NCBI GenBank assembly: GCA_020629005.1
Contig: JAHDEE010000001.1
Span: 18,968-82,967, forward strand
Reading direction: 5' to 3'
Source of the DNA: Chitinophagales bacterium
Lineage (GTDB): Bacteria > Bacteroidota > Bacteroidia > Chitinophagales > UBA2359
DNA length: 64,000 nucleotides
Part shown: positions 8,331 to 15,859 of the stretch, piece after piece
How the letters are laid out: each line of letters begins with the position of its first letter
Position numbering within the stretch: position 1 is the stretch's first letter
The notes under the pieces: model-generated
The model's input: only the letters and a program-made list of their open reading frames with translations
What the model was told of the DNA's origin: nothing
The model's database searches: none
Translations under genes and position numbers: made by a program

Positions 8331-9734
8331 ATGCGCAGTATATCCTACTTTTTGCTGGTGCTTTTCAGCCTTATTTTGATGATCTCCTTTTCGGCCAGAA
8401 GTGGAGAAAGTGGCTATCGAATTCAATTGAAGATCGACGGAATTTCAGACAGTCTGTGTTATTTGGCCTATCACTACGGTGACAAACAATATATGGCCGA
8501 TACAGCCGAAGTCTCACCAAAGGGAGAAGTGGTTTTCCGTGGAGAGGAGCCTTTACCTGGAGGAATCTATCTCGTAGTAATGCCTAACAAGAAATACTTC
8601 GAGATTCTGATAAGTGAACAGCATTTTAGTCTTGAGACTAAGGCTGATGAGCCTGTTGCCCATATGAAGTTCAAAAATTCCCATGAAAATGACATCTTCT
8701 ACGAATTCATTCAATTTAGTAATCAGTTCAACGAGGACCGGGAAAGGCATAGCAAAAGCCTTAAAGCTCTTGAAGATGATACCGTTGCCACCAAGCAGAT
8801 AAGGGAAGAATTACAGATCATAGAAACTGAAGTGCTGGATCGAAAAAAGGAAATCATCCAAAAGTACCCGGACTCCTTTTATGCAAACCTTCTGAAGTGT
8901 ACCATTATCCCAGAATTGCCCAACCCGGAGCGCATGGAAACTGATTCTACCTATAAGTACGACTACTACAAAGCGCATTTTCTGGACAATATTGATTTCA
9001 CTGATCATCGGCTAATAAGAACGCCAGTGCTCAAAAGTCAACTGGACACTTATCTGGATAAGTACAACTATCCGATGCCGGACTCTTTAAGGCCTTCAAT
9101 AGATATGATTCTGGAAAAAGCATCCGTTAATGATGATATGTTCAAGTTTGCTGCAATACACATGGTGAACAAATATGCCAACAGCAAAATTATGGGACAG
9201 GACGAGCTTTATGTCTATCTGGTTGATGAAGTATATGGTGGTGGGAAAGCAGTATGGGCAGACTCAGCACAGTTAAAGAAAATGTCTGACCGATCTAAAG
9301 CAATCAAGCCTACCCTTATTGGCAAGATTGCTCCAAACATTATAGTTAAGGATGAAGAAGGTACAACTCATAACCTTCATAAGATTGAAGCAAAACGCAC
9401 CATATTGTACTTCTGGGATGCAAAGTGTGGACATTGTAAGAAATTCACTCCTAAGTTGGTGGAACTGTTCCGGAAATACGAGCAAAAGGATGTGGCAATG
9501 TTTTCCATGTGTACCAGTACAGAAAAAGACAAATGGATTGAGGCACGTGACAAGGTTGGAATTTATTGGCAAGACTTGACAGATATCTACAATCGATCGC
9601 GGTTTCGCCAGAATTATGACATAACCTCCACTCCTAGATTGTTCCTTCTTGATGAAGATAAACGAATCATTGCCAAGAGAATTGGCACAGAGCAGCTAGA
9701 GAAAATGCTTCAGCAAGCCTTTGAAGAAAATTAA
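8331..9734 (+). CDS. exported thioredoxin-like protein (DUF4369/DUF5106/TlpA type)
   Basis: Envelope thiol-disulfide oxidoreductase. The N-terminus is a hydrophobic export signal ([22 protein letters not shown]). The next ~100 residues resemble DUF4369 ([26 protein letters not shown], split by eye), the middle resembles DUF5106 ([26 protein letters not shown] motif), and the C-terminus is a thioredoxin fold with a CGHC active site at residues 366-369 ([11 protein letters not shown]) and a cis-proline segment [10 protein letters not shown]. The ATG at 8331 is chosen because a -7 box covers the earlier GTG. msrB follows after only 5 bp, so the two probably form an operon for repair or maintenance of envelope thiols; this electron-donor link is inference. 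Confidence 0.9.
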   Translation: MRSISYFLLVLFSLILMISFSARSGESGYRIQLKIDGISDSLCYLAYHYGDKQYMADTAEVSPKGEVVFRGEEPLPGGIYLVVMPNKKYFEILISEQHFSLETKADEPVAHMKFKNSHENDIFYEFIQFSNQFNEDRERHSKSLKALEDDTVATKQIREELQIIETEVLDRKKEIIQKYPDSFYANLLKCTIIPELPNPERMETDSTYKYDYYKAHFLDNIDFTDHRLIRTPVLKSQLDTYLDKYNYPMPDSLRPSIDMILEKASVNDDMFKFAAIHMVNKYANSKIMGQDELYVYLVDEVYGGGKAVWADSAQLKKMSDRSKAIKPTLIGKIAPNIIVKDEEGTTHNLHKIEAKRTILYFWDAKCGHCKKFTPKLVELFRKYEQKDVAMFSMCTSTEKDKWIEARDKVGIYWQDLTDIYNRSRFRQNYDITSTPRLFLLDEDKRIIAKRIGTEQLEKMLQQAFEEN

Positions 9735-9739
9735 ATAAA

Positions 9740-10270
9740 ATGAAACACTCAAGCTTTTTTTTCCTTCGCCTTAGTGTCTACTTTGTCTTGGTTGCTGTCT
9801 CCTTGTCTTGTAGCCATAAGGCAGTGCAATCAAGTTCAGAAATCACTGCTTCGCAAAGCGATACAGCCTTCGAAAGGATCGAGAAGTCAGAAGCCGAATG
9901 GAAAAAACTGCTTAGTGAAGAAGAATTCCATATCACGCGGCAAAAAGGAACCGAACGCTCGTTTACGGGCGAATACTGGGACCACAAAGCAGAAGGGATT
10001 TATCATTGTCGATGCTGCGACCTTGCACTGTTTGAATCTGGCACAAAATTCAAGTCTGGTACAGGTTGGCCGAGCTTTTATGCTCCCGTTTTGCATGCCA
10101 ATGTCGGAGAAGTAGCAGACTATACCCACGGAATGAAAAGAGTAGAAGTGATCTGCAATCGCTGTGATGCGCACCTGGGTCATGTTTTCAATGATGGACC
10201 AAAGCCTACCGGTTTGCGATACTGTATTAATTCGGCCAGTCTGCAATTTCACGATAAGGAGGAGAAGTAA
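9740..10270 (+). CDS. msrB: lipoprotein peptide-methionine (R)-S-oxide reductase
   Basis: Reduces methionine-R-sulfoxide in proteins. A lipoprotein signal with lipobox VSLSC (Cys24) places it in the envelope. The mature part shows MsrB features in order: the zinc-site pairs YHCRCC and CNRCDAH, the substrate-site [20 protein letters not shown], and the catalytic Cys in [10 protein letters not shown]. The 176-aa length is a single MsrB domain plus lipoprotein signal, with no MsrA fusion. It follows the thioredoxin-like gene by 5 bp, which could supply reducing power. Its TAA overlaps the ATG of a Cys-rich small ORF by one base (TAATG). Confidence 0.96.
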   Translation: MKHSSFFFLRLSVYFVLVAVSLSCSHKAVQSSSEITASQSDTAFERIEKSEAEWKKLLSEEEFHITRQKGTERSFTGEYWDHKAEGIYHCRCCDLALFESGTKFKSGTGWPSFYAPVLHANVGEVADYTHGMKRVEVICNRCDAHLGHVFNDGPKPTGLRYCINSASLQFHDKEEK

Positions 10271-10410
10271 TGCGATGCTGTGGTCTGAAACAGGTCTTGA
10301 GATGTGATTGCAAATGCCTTAGCGCAGACTTGCAAAAACGAAAGAAGGGACACAAACTCTGGGAGAAAGTGCCCCTTCACTCAATGGTGGAAAGAATCAT
10401 AGAGGATTAA
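10270..10410 (+). CDS. 46-aa Cys-rich small protein coupled to msrB
   Basis: The ATG shares one base with the msrB stop (TAATG), the classic geometry for translational coupling. The 46-residue product starts [17 protein letters not shown] and therefore has five Cys in the first 16 residues (3, 4, 12, 14, 16), followed by a basic stretch (KRKKGHK) and an ordinary helix-like tail ending MVERIIED. It has no signal peptide. No family is recognised. The CC and CxCxC arrangement suggests metal or thiol chemistry, in keeping with the redox operon, but this is inference; the coding status rests on coupling and composition. Confidence 0.5.
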   Translation: MRCCGLKQVLRCDCKCLSADLQKRKKGHKLWEKVPLHSMVERIIED

Positions 10411-10515
10411 CTCTACACACTTAGTGGTACGATAATCATGCCAACATCAATAGGAAAATCCGGATTCTGGAAATCAAGGGAGATGACAAATTTGGACAAT
10501 CAGTTACATACTAGT

Positions 10516-10526
10516 TTGATTATCAA
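10516..10526. promoter_or_regulatory. palindromic site 1, TTGATTATCAA
   Basis: 11-bp near-perfect palindrome (TTGAT-T-ATCAA). An identical copy lies 90 bp downstream and both are followed by TTATTTAGA- or TATTTAGA-like sequence, so the repeat extends beyond the palindrome. Candidate operator for an unknown regulator. Confidence 0.35.
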
Positions 10527-10605
10527 ATAGTTATTTAGATTGAGCTAGAATTCACTTCGGGTATAAGTAAATATTAGGAATCACTTCAAAAACCCTTATA
10601 TCACA

Positions 10606-10616
10606 TTGATTATCAA
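10606..10616. promoter_or_regulatory. palindromic site 2, TTGATTATCAA
   Basis: Second copy of the 11-bp palindrome, 90 bp from the first and followed by TTATTTAGA. It lies about 200 bp before the candidate promoter of the DUF6580 gene. Confidence 0.35.
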
Positions 10617-10842
10617 TTATTTAGAACCAGGATAGTCGGTTAGGCGCTTATTGAGAGTAAATTTGGGCTCTAAACAATCCAGCAATTGTCGGCAGGTCGT
10701 TTTGATGAACTATAGGCCATATATTTGGGCAGTTAGTTAATCGTTTGGCGCCTGGCAAGCAGACAAGTCGTGGTATTTTAAGGTCCTATTCTGTTTTTAT
10801 CTCCTTAATAATTTGCCTTATCTTCGCAGAAACAGACTGTAT

Positions 10843-11394
10843 ATGAATCAATCAAAGAAAGTTACTTTGGGCATTGTGTCGGTATTGATCCTGATGGCCA
10901 CATTGGGTAGAATTTTACCGCATCCTCCAAATTTCACACCTTTGGCAGCTGTCGCCCTATTTGGCGGATTCTACCTAAGTCAGAAACATTTGGGCTTGCT
11001 TTTGCCTTTGATTTGCCTGTTTTTCAGTGATTTGTTGTTGCAAGCAAGCTTCTATTTGGGCCTCAATCCCTTCCCCGGTTTCCATACTTCGATGGTTTTT
11101 GTCTATGGTGCATTCCTGTTAATCGCACTACTTGGGACCAAACTGAAAGGAAGGCTACAAGTGGGAAACTTATTGGGAGCAACAGCAGCCTCCTCTGTAC
11201 TTTTTTATCTCCTGACAAATTTTGGCGTTTGGATAGCCAGCGGGATGTATCCAAGAAGCATTGAAGGACTGCTCTCCTGCTACTCCATGGGATTACCATT
11301 TTTAGGAACTGGCTTTCTAGGAGATTTATGTTTTGTGACTGTGATCTTTGGCGCCTATTACTTCAGCCCAATAGTGAAGAGCGCCAAGGCATAG
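10843..11394 (+). CDS. DUF6580 family integral membrane protein
   Basis: Small hydrophobic protein with about five predicted membrane segments (TLGIVSVLILMATLGRIL, LGLLLPLICLFFSDLLLQA, FVYGAFLLIALLG, AATAASSVLFYLLTNFGVWI, FLGDLCFVTVIFGAYYF). The signature near the N-terminus, RILPHPPNFTPLAAVALFGG, followed by FFSDLLL and YLLTNFGVWI, matches the DUF6580 family, which resembles ECF-type S components; a transport role is possible but unproven. The ATG at 10843 is preferred over an earlier in-frame start at 10813, which would fall upstream of the -7-like TATCTTCG. It is convergent with the next kinase gene, 22 bp apart. Confidence 0.82.
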   Translation: MNQSKKVTLGIVSVLILMATLGRILPHPPNFTPLAAVALFGGFYLSQKHLGLLLPLICLFFSDLLLQASFYLGLNPFPGFHTSMVFVYGAFLLIALLGTKLKGRLQVGNLLGATAASSVLFYLLTNFGVWIASGMYPRSIEGLLSCYSMGLPFLGTGFLGDLCFVTVIFGAYYFSPIVKSAKA

Positions 11395-11416
11395 TGCTTA
11401 GTGGCCACCGCCAGGA

Positions 11417-12055
11417 TCAAAGGTGCATGATATGAGTTCCTGGTTCGTAATCCTTCGATACGATCTGCAATATCTTTTGAAAGTCTTCCGGATTGTGCAC
11501 AAAATCGATGTTCGTGGTGTTGAGCACCAGTACTCTTAGGTGAGGGTTTTGCTTGAAGTACTCGAAATAAATTTTCTCCACCGAGGCCAGGTATTCTGTT
11601 CGCACGCTTTGTTCAAATCCTCGACCACGCTTTTGAATATTTTTTACTAGCCGATCTACCTCGGAATGTACATAGATCAGCAGTTGCGGCTCCGGTATTT
11701 CAGCGTACATAATACGGAATAGTCTAGCGAAGAGCTGATATTCATCTTCTTCCAGGTTCACCTTCGCGTACAGAAGAGATTTGTTGAAAATGTAGTCGGT
11801 GAAATAGCGCTTATCCGGATTGAATATATCTCTCGTTTGCAGAAGTTGCTTTAGCTGATGGAATCGATCCGCCATGAAATAGAGCTCAGTGGTAAAAGCA
11901 TAACGTCCTGGTTCTTTGTAGAACTTGGGCAGGAAGGGATTGTCTACAAACTCCTCAAGAATCAATTCTCCACCGTACTCTTTGGCTAACATATTCGCCA
12001 GCGTAGTTTTGCCAGCTCCTGTATTTCCTTCTACTGTAATTAGGTTATACTTCAT
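11417..12055 (-). CDS. deoxynucleoside kinase family protein, paralog 2
   Basis: P-loop kinase of the dNK family. The N-terminus has EGNTGAGKTTLANML, followed by EEFVDNPFLPKFYKEPGRYA, and the lid is QKRGRGFEQSVRTEYL, very like paralog 1. The segment equivalent to the (E/D)RS motif reads FTDYIFNKSLLYA, with Asp but no Arg next to it. From memory of the family, this DY(I/F)F(N/D)KSL form is the one found fused to FolK (HPPK) in many Flavobacteriia; here it stands alone at 212 aa. Its substrate and even its activity as a dNK are less certain than for paralog 1. A -7-like TATCTTCG lies at 12072-12079 on the minus strand. Confidence 0.85.
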   Translation of the reverse strand: MKYNLITVEGNTGAGKTTLANMLAKEYGGELILEEFVDNPFLPKFYKEPGRYAFTTELYFMADRFHQLKQLLQTRDIFNPDKRYFTDYIFNKSLLYAKVNLEEDEYQLFARLFRIMYAEIPEPQLLIYVHSEVDRLVKNIQKRGRGFEQSVRTEYLASVEKIYFEYFKQNPHLRVLVLNTTNIDFVHNPEDFQKILQIVSKDYEPGTHIMHL

Positions 12056-12112
12056 CTGCTATTATCTGCCTCGAAGATAAACAAATTTGCAGCATTCTGA
12101 GCGTGGGAGATA

Positions 12113-12291
12113 GGTGCAAAATAGCCCCGGGCGCAGCGGTATAAGGTGTATAGGCAGCGTGGCGACTGCCGGCCAATGCTGGCTCCGACCTTAGGAGGAG
12201 ACGGCAGTGGCCGAGCAGGAGCAGCTGAATATATGCCGCATACAAGCGTAGCACGGGGAGCCCGGTTGAGCGTAGGAAATCGTATCGCTCC
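12113..12291 (-). repeat. ~180-bp GC-rich structured repeat, copy 1
   Basis: Read on the minus strand it starts GGAGCGATACG and ends CCGGGGCTATTTTGCACC, like three other copies in the window. Shared internal blocks are CCCCGTGCTACGCTTGT, CTCCTGCTCG, GAGCCAGCA, GCAGTCGCCACG and TACCGCTGCGCCCG. Arms at 12224-12243 and 12139-12158 can pair over 20 nt with 14 Watson-Crick pairs. It lies 168 bp after the hydrolase stop (sense to it) and 57 bp upstream of paralog 2 of the kinase. The rest of the gap up to 12459 shows nothing recognisable. Confidence 0.85.
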
Positions 12292-12459
12292 TAATTAATT
12301 TCAGTTGTTCATTAGGTCACTAAGGATCACAAAATGGCTTCTATTTCTATCACCCTGCCTTGCCCGGCGGTCATGTGGCTTTGGCTATACTCCCTGCTTG
12401 TGCCTTGGTTGGCAAAAGATAAGCTCACCTAACCTGTCAATCAATTAAGTCCCGAGGCA

Positions 12460-14349
12460 CTAAGGATATTGGACCAGCGGCATCCCAACTGAAGAAGCAT
12501 TTTTTTTATATAGATTATAATCTGCGACCGTTACCAGGCGATCCAGATTTAGATCTGCATCGAGGTATTGATAAATAGCAGAGGGATTATTCATGTACTT
12601 GTTAAAGTCGGCGAAGGTCATTGCACCATTTGAGTCAATATCTCCTGCCTTCAGCGCAAAGGCACCGCTGGGAGTGGCTACTTGCTGAGCGGTGCCGACA
12701 GCCTGAGAAAGACTGGTAGAAAAGTCGTAAGACACCAGTCCATTGCCGAGACTAACAAGGTTGCTGACCACTCCAAGATGCCCTCTGGATTTCAAGACGA
12801 TATGACAGTTTTGCGGAGCCGGAATCCCTCTAAATTCGAGTGTTGCGGACCCTGTGACATCTGTGATACTGCCATCTTTATTCAAAACAGCAGCACGGCT
12901 GGCCTGTACTACGTCGCTGGTATTGACCAGCTCCACGAGAATCCAATCTGTCATGTTGGCCGGCACGGTGTTTAGAGATTCTGAACCCGTATAATTCCAT
13001 GGCGATCGATTGAAAGGTTGTGTAAGTGGTATCAAGCCACCTGTGTTTAGTTCTGTTGTCATTTGCGTGCCGTTACCAAGGGGACCCTCCAACATGGCCG
13101 ATGCCTGAAGTTGACAAGCCCCCACGTTGACGTTCAAACTTACGAGGTCCCCTTCAACCACATTGCGATTGATTTCCCTTACGGAAACAGAGTAAGAACC
13201 GGCTGCGTCCCACTCCACAGTGATCGTATTTTGTTCTTGATCGGATGAGAGGATTTGCCCTCCACTGATATCCCAGCAGTAGGATGAACCTGTGCGATTT
13301 TGAACGGTGTAAGTAGCAACGAGATCAAGGCAGGCATCTGTAGGACCGGAAAGTGAGAGCGGGTCTGACTTCATCAGCTCGTAAAGAAAATCGGCTGTTT
13401 TCTCTTGCATTTCGGTGGCAATAGCATCGCTCAACCAAAGTTCATGGCCTTCTCCTGGATAAAGATTAAGCTCATTGACTACACCCAGGGCATTTAATTT
13501 GTCATGCATGGGAATGGAGCCATATAAGGTTGGAAAGAAAGGATAAGAAAAGGGCGTACCAGCATCTGGCAGTACGATGAGATCGTCTGCACCATGGAAG
13601 GAAATCATTGGCTGATCCATGCTGCTGCTAATGAAATCGAGATCTGAGATAGCTCCCCAGAAGTTTATGATGGCGGTTGCTTCACCGTTTGTGGTAAAGG
13701 CATTTCCTGTGCATTCCAAACAGCCGAGGTTAGGCCAATTGCCAAATACCCCGCCTCCATATACGTCGGCAAAAAGCGGCAGACCGAGTATTTCAGATTC
13801 TTCTACATAAGAGGCATGTATGGAAGCTATGGAGCCTGCACTGTTTCCACCGGTAAAGACCAGGCTAGTATCAATTTTATAATAAGAGGCACTGCCTTTG
13901 AAAAATCGGATGGCAGATTTGACGTCTTGTACTGCTCTGTAGACTGCTCGAATGGCGGTACCTTCTGTCAAATTGTGCCCAAGACGATAATCAATCGAAG
14001 CCACTACGTAACCACGGCGGGCCATCGCTCTACAGAAATCAACCAGTTGTGGTTGTTCTTTGAAACCCACGACAAAGGCTCCACCAAAGGCCATTATAAT
14101 CAAGGGTCTTTTTGTTAGCGTGTCACCAGTAGGCTGATACAGATCAAATCTTAAATCCTGATTGTAGGTCGTCGTTTCAGCAACGTAGGGCGGATAAACC
14201 AAGGCAGGTGATGTCCCAAAATCGATATTACTCTGTTCGGTAAGGGTAAAAATCTCTTGTAAGTACCTGTTATTGGTACAGGACTGAGCAGTTGCTTCAT
14301 ATGCGAAAAACACGCATAGAAGCAAGAAAGTTAGCAGAACCTTTCTCAT
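12460..14349 (-). CDS. secreted alpha/beta hydrolase with dockerin-like C-terminus
   Basis: Probable esterase/lipase. The ATG at 14349 starts a good signal peptide (MRKVLLTFLLLCVFFAYEATAQ); an in-frame ATG 21 bp earlier would only add a polar extension. The N-terminal half is an alpha/beta hydrolase: oxyanion region MAFGGAFVVGFKE, nucleophile elbow FTGGNSAGS, an Asp in SFHGADDLIV, and His in GEGHELW. Then comes a PKD-like segment (YCWDISGGQILSSD ... YSVSVREIN) and a further beta region. The end has two calcium-loop repeats of dockerin type (DIDSNGAMTFADFNKYM and DADLNLDRLVTVADYNLYKK). There is no T9SS sorting domain, so it may be secreted to the periplasm or anchored through the dockerin. The substrate is not known. 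Confidence 0.85.
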   Translation of the reverse strand: MRKVLLTFLLLCVFFAYEATAQSCTNNRYLQEIFTLTEQSNIDFGTSPALVYPPYVAETTTYNQDLRFDLYQPTGDTLTKRPLIIMAFGGAFVVGFKEQPQLVDFCRAMARRGYVVASIDYRLGHNLTEGTAIRAVYRAVQDVKSAIRFFKGSASYYKIDTSLVFTGGNSAGSIASIHASYVEESEILGLPLFADVYGGGVFGNWPNLGCLECTGNAFTTNGEATAIINFWGAISDLDFISSSMDQPMISFHGADDLIVLPDAGTPFSYPFFPTLYGSIPMHDKLNALGVVNELNLYPGEGHELWLSDAIATEMQEKTADFLYELMKSDPLSLSGPTDACLDLVATYTVQNRTGSSYCWDISGGQILSSDQEQNTITVEWDAAGSYSVSVREINRNVVEGDLVSLNVNVGACQLQASAMLEGPLGNGTQMTTELNTGGLIPLTQPFNRSPWNYTGSESLNTVPANMTDWILVELVNTSDVVQASRAAVLNKDGSITDVTGSATLEFRGIPAPQNCHIVLKSRGHLGVVSNLVSLGNGLVSYDFSTSLSQAVGTAQQVATPSGAFALKAGDIDSNGAMTFADFNKYMNNPSAIYQYLDADLNLDRLVTVADYNLYKKNASSVGMPLVQYP

Positions 14350-14521
14350 TGTTGTGCAGTTTTGATGCATTGAATATTGCGGCTACAATTGGTGTATAAA
14401 AATAATGATTATTCACCTGATAGCGAAATCCAAATGCTTGGGAAGGGACAATGGCCGGCGTGCAACTGGCACAGAAGAGAAACAGACTTTGTTTGTTGCG
14501 TATTAGCTCTGTCGGCAGTGC

Positions 14522-15619
14522 TTAGACATTGAATCGAAAGTGCATAACATCACCATCTTGAACCGTATACTCTTTTCCTTCAATATTAAGTTTTCCCGCA
14601 TCTCTAACCTGTGCTTCTGATCCGAGCTCTACATAATCATCATAATGGATCACCTCAGCCCTGATGAAGCCCTTTTCAAAATCTGTGTGGATGACCCCCG
14701 CAGCTTGTGGTGCATTAGTGCCTTTTTCGATGGTCCATGCCCTCACTTCTTTCTCTCCAGCAGTGAAGTATGTGATTAGATTTAGCAATGAATAAGCTGA
14801 TTGAATGAGCTTATTGACGCCTGGTTCAGAAAGGCCAAGATCCTGTATGAACTCCATTCGCTCCTCATAGCTGTCTAATTGGGCAATCTCGGCCTCGATT
14901 TCGGCGCAGATCACTAAGATCTCTGCATTTTCATTTTTGACGGCTTCCCGGAGTTTCTCAACATGCACATTTCCCTTGACGACACTGTCTTCGTCGACGT
15001 TACATACATACATGACTGGCTTGCAAGTGAGCAGGTCCAAATCTTCTATATATACTTTTTCCTCTTCCTCTACCGGACAGGAGCGAGCGGAATTTCCTTC
15101 ATTTAGGTGCGCAGAGTACTTTTTGAGTACTGTAAGCCCTCGGATGGCGTCTTTATCGTTGCCCTTGGCTTGTCTTTCCAGCTTTTGGATCTTCTTCTCG
15201 ATAGATTCCAGGTCCTTGAGTTGCAGCTCGGTATCAATTACATCTTTGTCTCTGACAGGATCGACTGAACCATCAACGTGTACAATATTATCATTTTCAA
15301 AACAACGAACGACATGAAGAATTGCGTCGGTCATCCTGATGTTGGCAAGGAATTGATTTCCAAGGCCCTCCCCTTTGCTGGCACCCTTAACCAAGCCGGC
15401 GATATCCACGATTTCCACTGTAGTTGGCAGCACTTTTTGAGGATCGACCAGCTGAGCCAGCTTTGCAAGCCTGTCATCAGGTACATTGATCACGCCCACA
15501 TTGGGTTCGATGGTACAAAAAGGGAAATTGGCTGATTGTGCTTTTGCATTGGTCAGAGCATTAAACAAGGTGGATTTGCCTACATTCGGCAATCCTACTA
15601 TTCCGCATTGAAGAGCCAT
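14522..15619 (-). CDS. ychF: redox-regulated ATPase YchF (OBG family)
   Basis: Ribosome-associated OBG-family ATPase. The G1 motif GLPNVGKSTLFNALT, the G3 region VDIAGLVKGASKGEGLGNQF and the C-terminal TGS domain (FFTAGEKEVRAWTI ... GFIRAEVIHYDDYVELG, DGDVMHFRFNV) are all present. The G4 position reads YVCNVDED, in line with the NxxE/D form that gives YchF its ATP preference. The ATG at 15619 (MALQCGIVGLPNV) is the usual start; the frame extends nine codons further upstream. The 365-aa length is typical. Confidence 0.96.
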   Translation of the reverse strand: MALQCGIVGLPNVGKSTLFNALTNAKAQSANFPFCTIEPNVGVINVPDDRLAKLAQLVDPQKVLPTTVEIVDIAGLVKGASKGEGLGNQFLANIRMTDAILHVVRCFENDNIVHVDGSVDPVRDKDVIDTELQLKDLESIEKKIQKLERQAKGNDKDAIRGLTVLKKYSAHLNEGNSARSCPVEEEEKVYIEDLDLLTCKPVMYVCNVDEDSVVKGNVHVEKLREAVKNENAEILVICAEIEAEIAQLDSYEERMEFIQDLGLSEPGVNKLIQSAYSLLNLITYFTAGEKEVRAWTIEKGTNAPQAAGVIHTDFEKGFIRAEVIHYDDYVELGSEAQVRDAGKLNIEGKEYTVQDGDVMHFRFNV

Positions 15620-15781
15620 TTGGAGATTCTTTTTTTGAGGCAGCAAATATACATGTCTTGCCTTGATATAGCTAGTTTACTTTCAATTTCCCAAAATTCT
15701 GGACAAGTATTTGCCCTTGCAGAGCCAGTCTGGAGGCATATTTTTTTCCTGACTAATCCATCCTGCATAAATACAGTCAAA

Positions 15782-15813
15782 TTCGGAAGGTGTGGATTAA
15801 TACACTATTTTTG
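15782..15813 (+). promoter_or_regulatory. candidate promoter for the M4 protease
   Basis: TATTTTTG at 15806-15813 is an exact TAnnTTTG box. TTC at 15782-15784 lies 21 bp upstream in the -33 position, one base off TTG. The ATG at 15860 is 46 bp downstream. Confidence 0.5.
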
Positions 15814-15859
15814 AAGTCATTGTTTCCCAGTTGGGACACTAGCCTAAAAGCAACACAAC

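Larger units (their letters stand above)
10411..10842. other. 432-bp AT-rich intergenic region with twin palindromes
   Basis: No ORF of note and no tRNA. It contains two identical TTGATTATCAA palindromes (10516-10526, 10606-10616) and, near its right end, TATCTTCG (10819-10826), one base off the TAnnTTTG -7 box and 16 bp before the next ATG. It probably carries the regulatory region of the DUF6580 gene. Confidence 0.5.
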
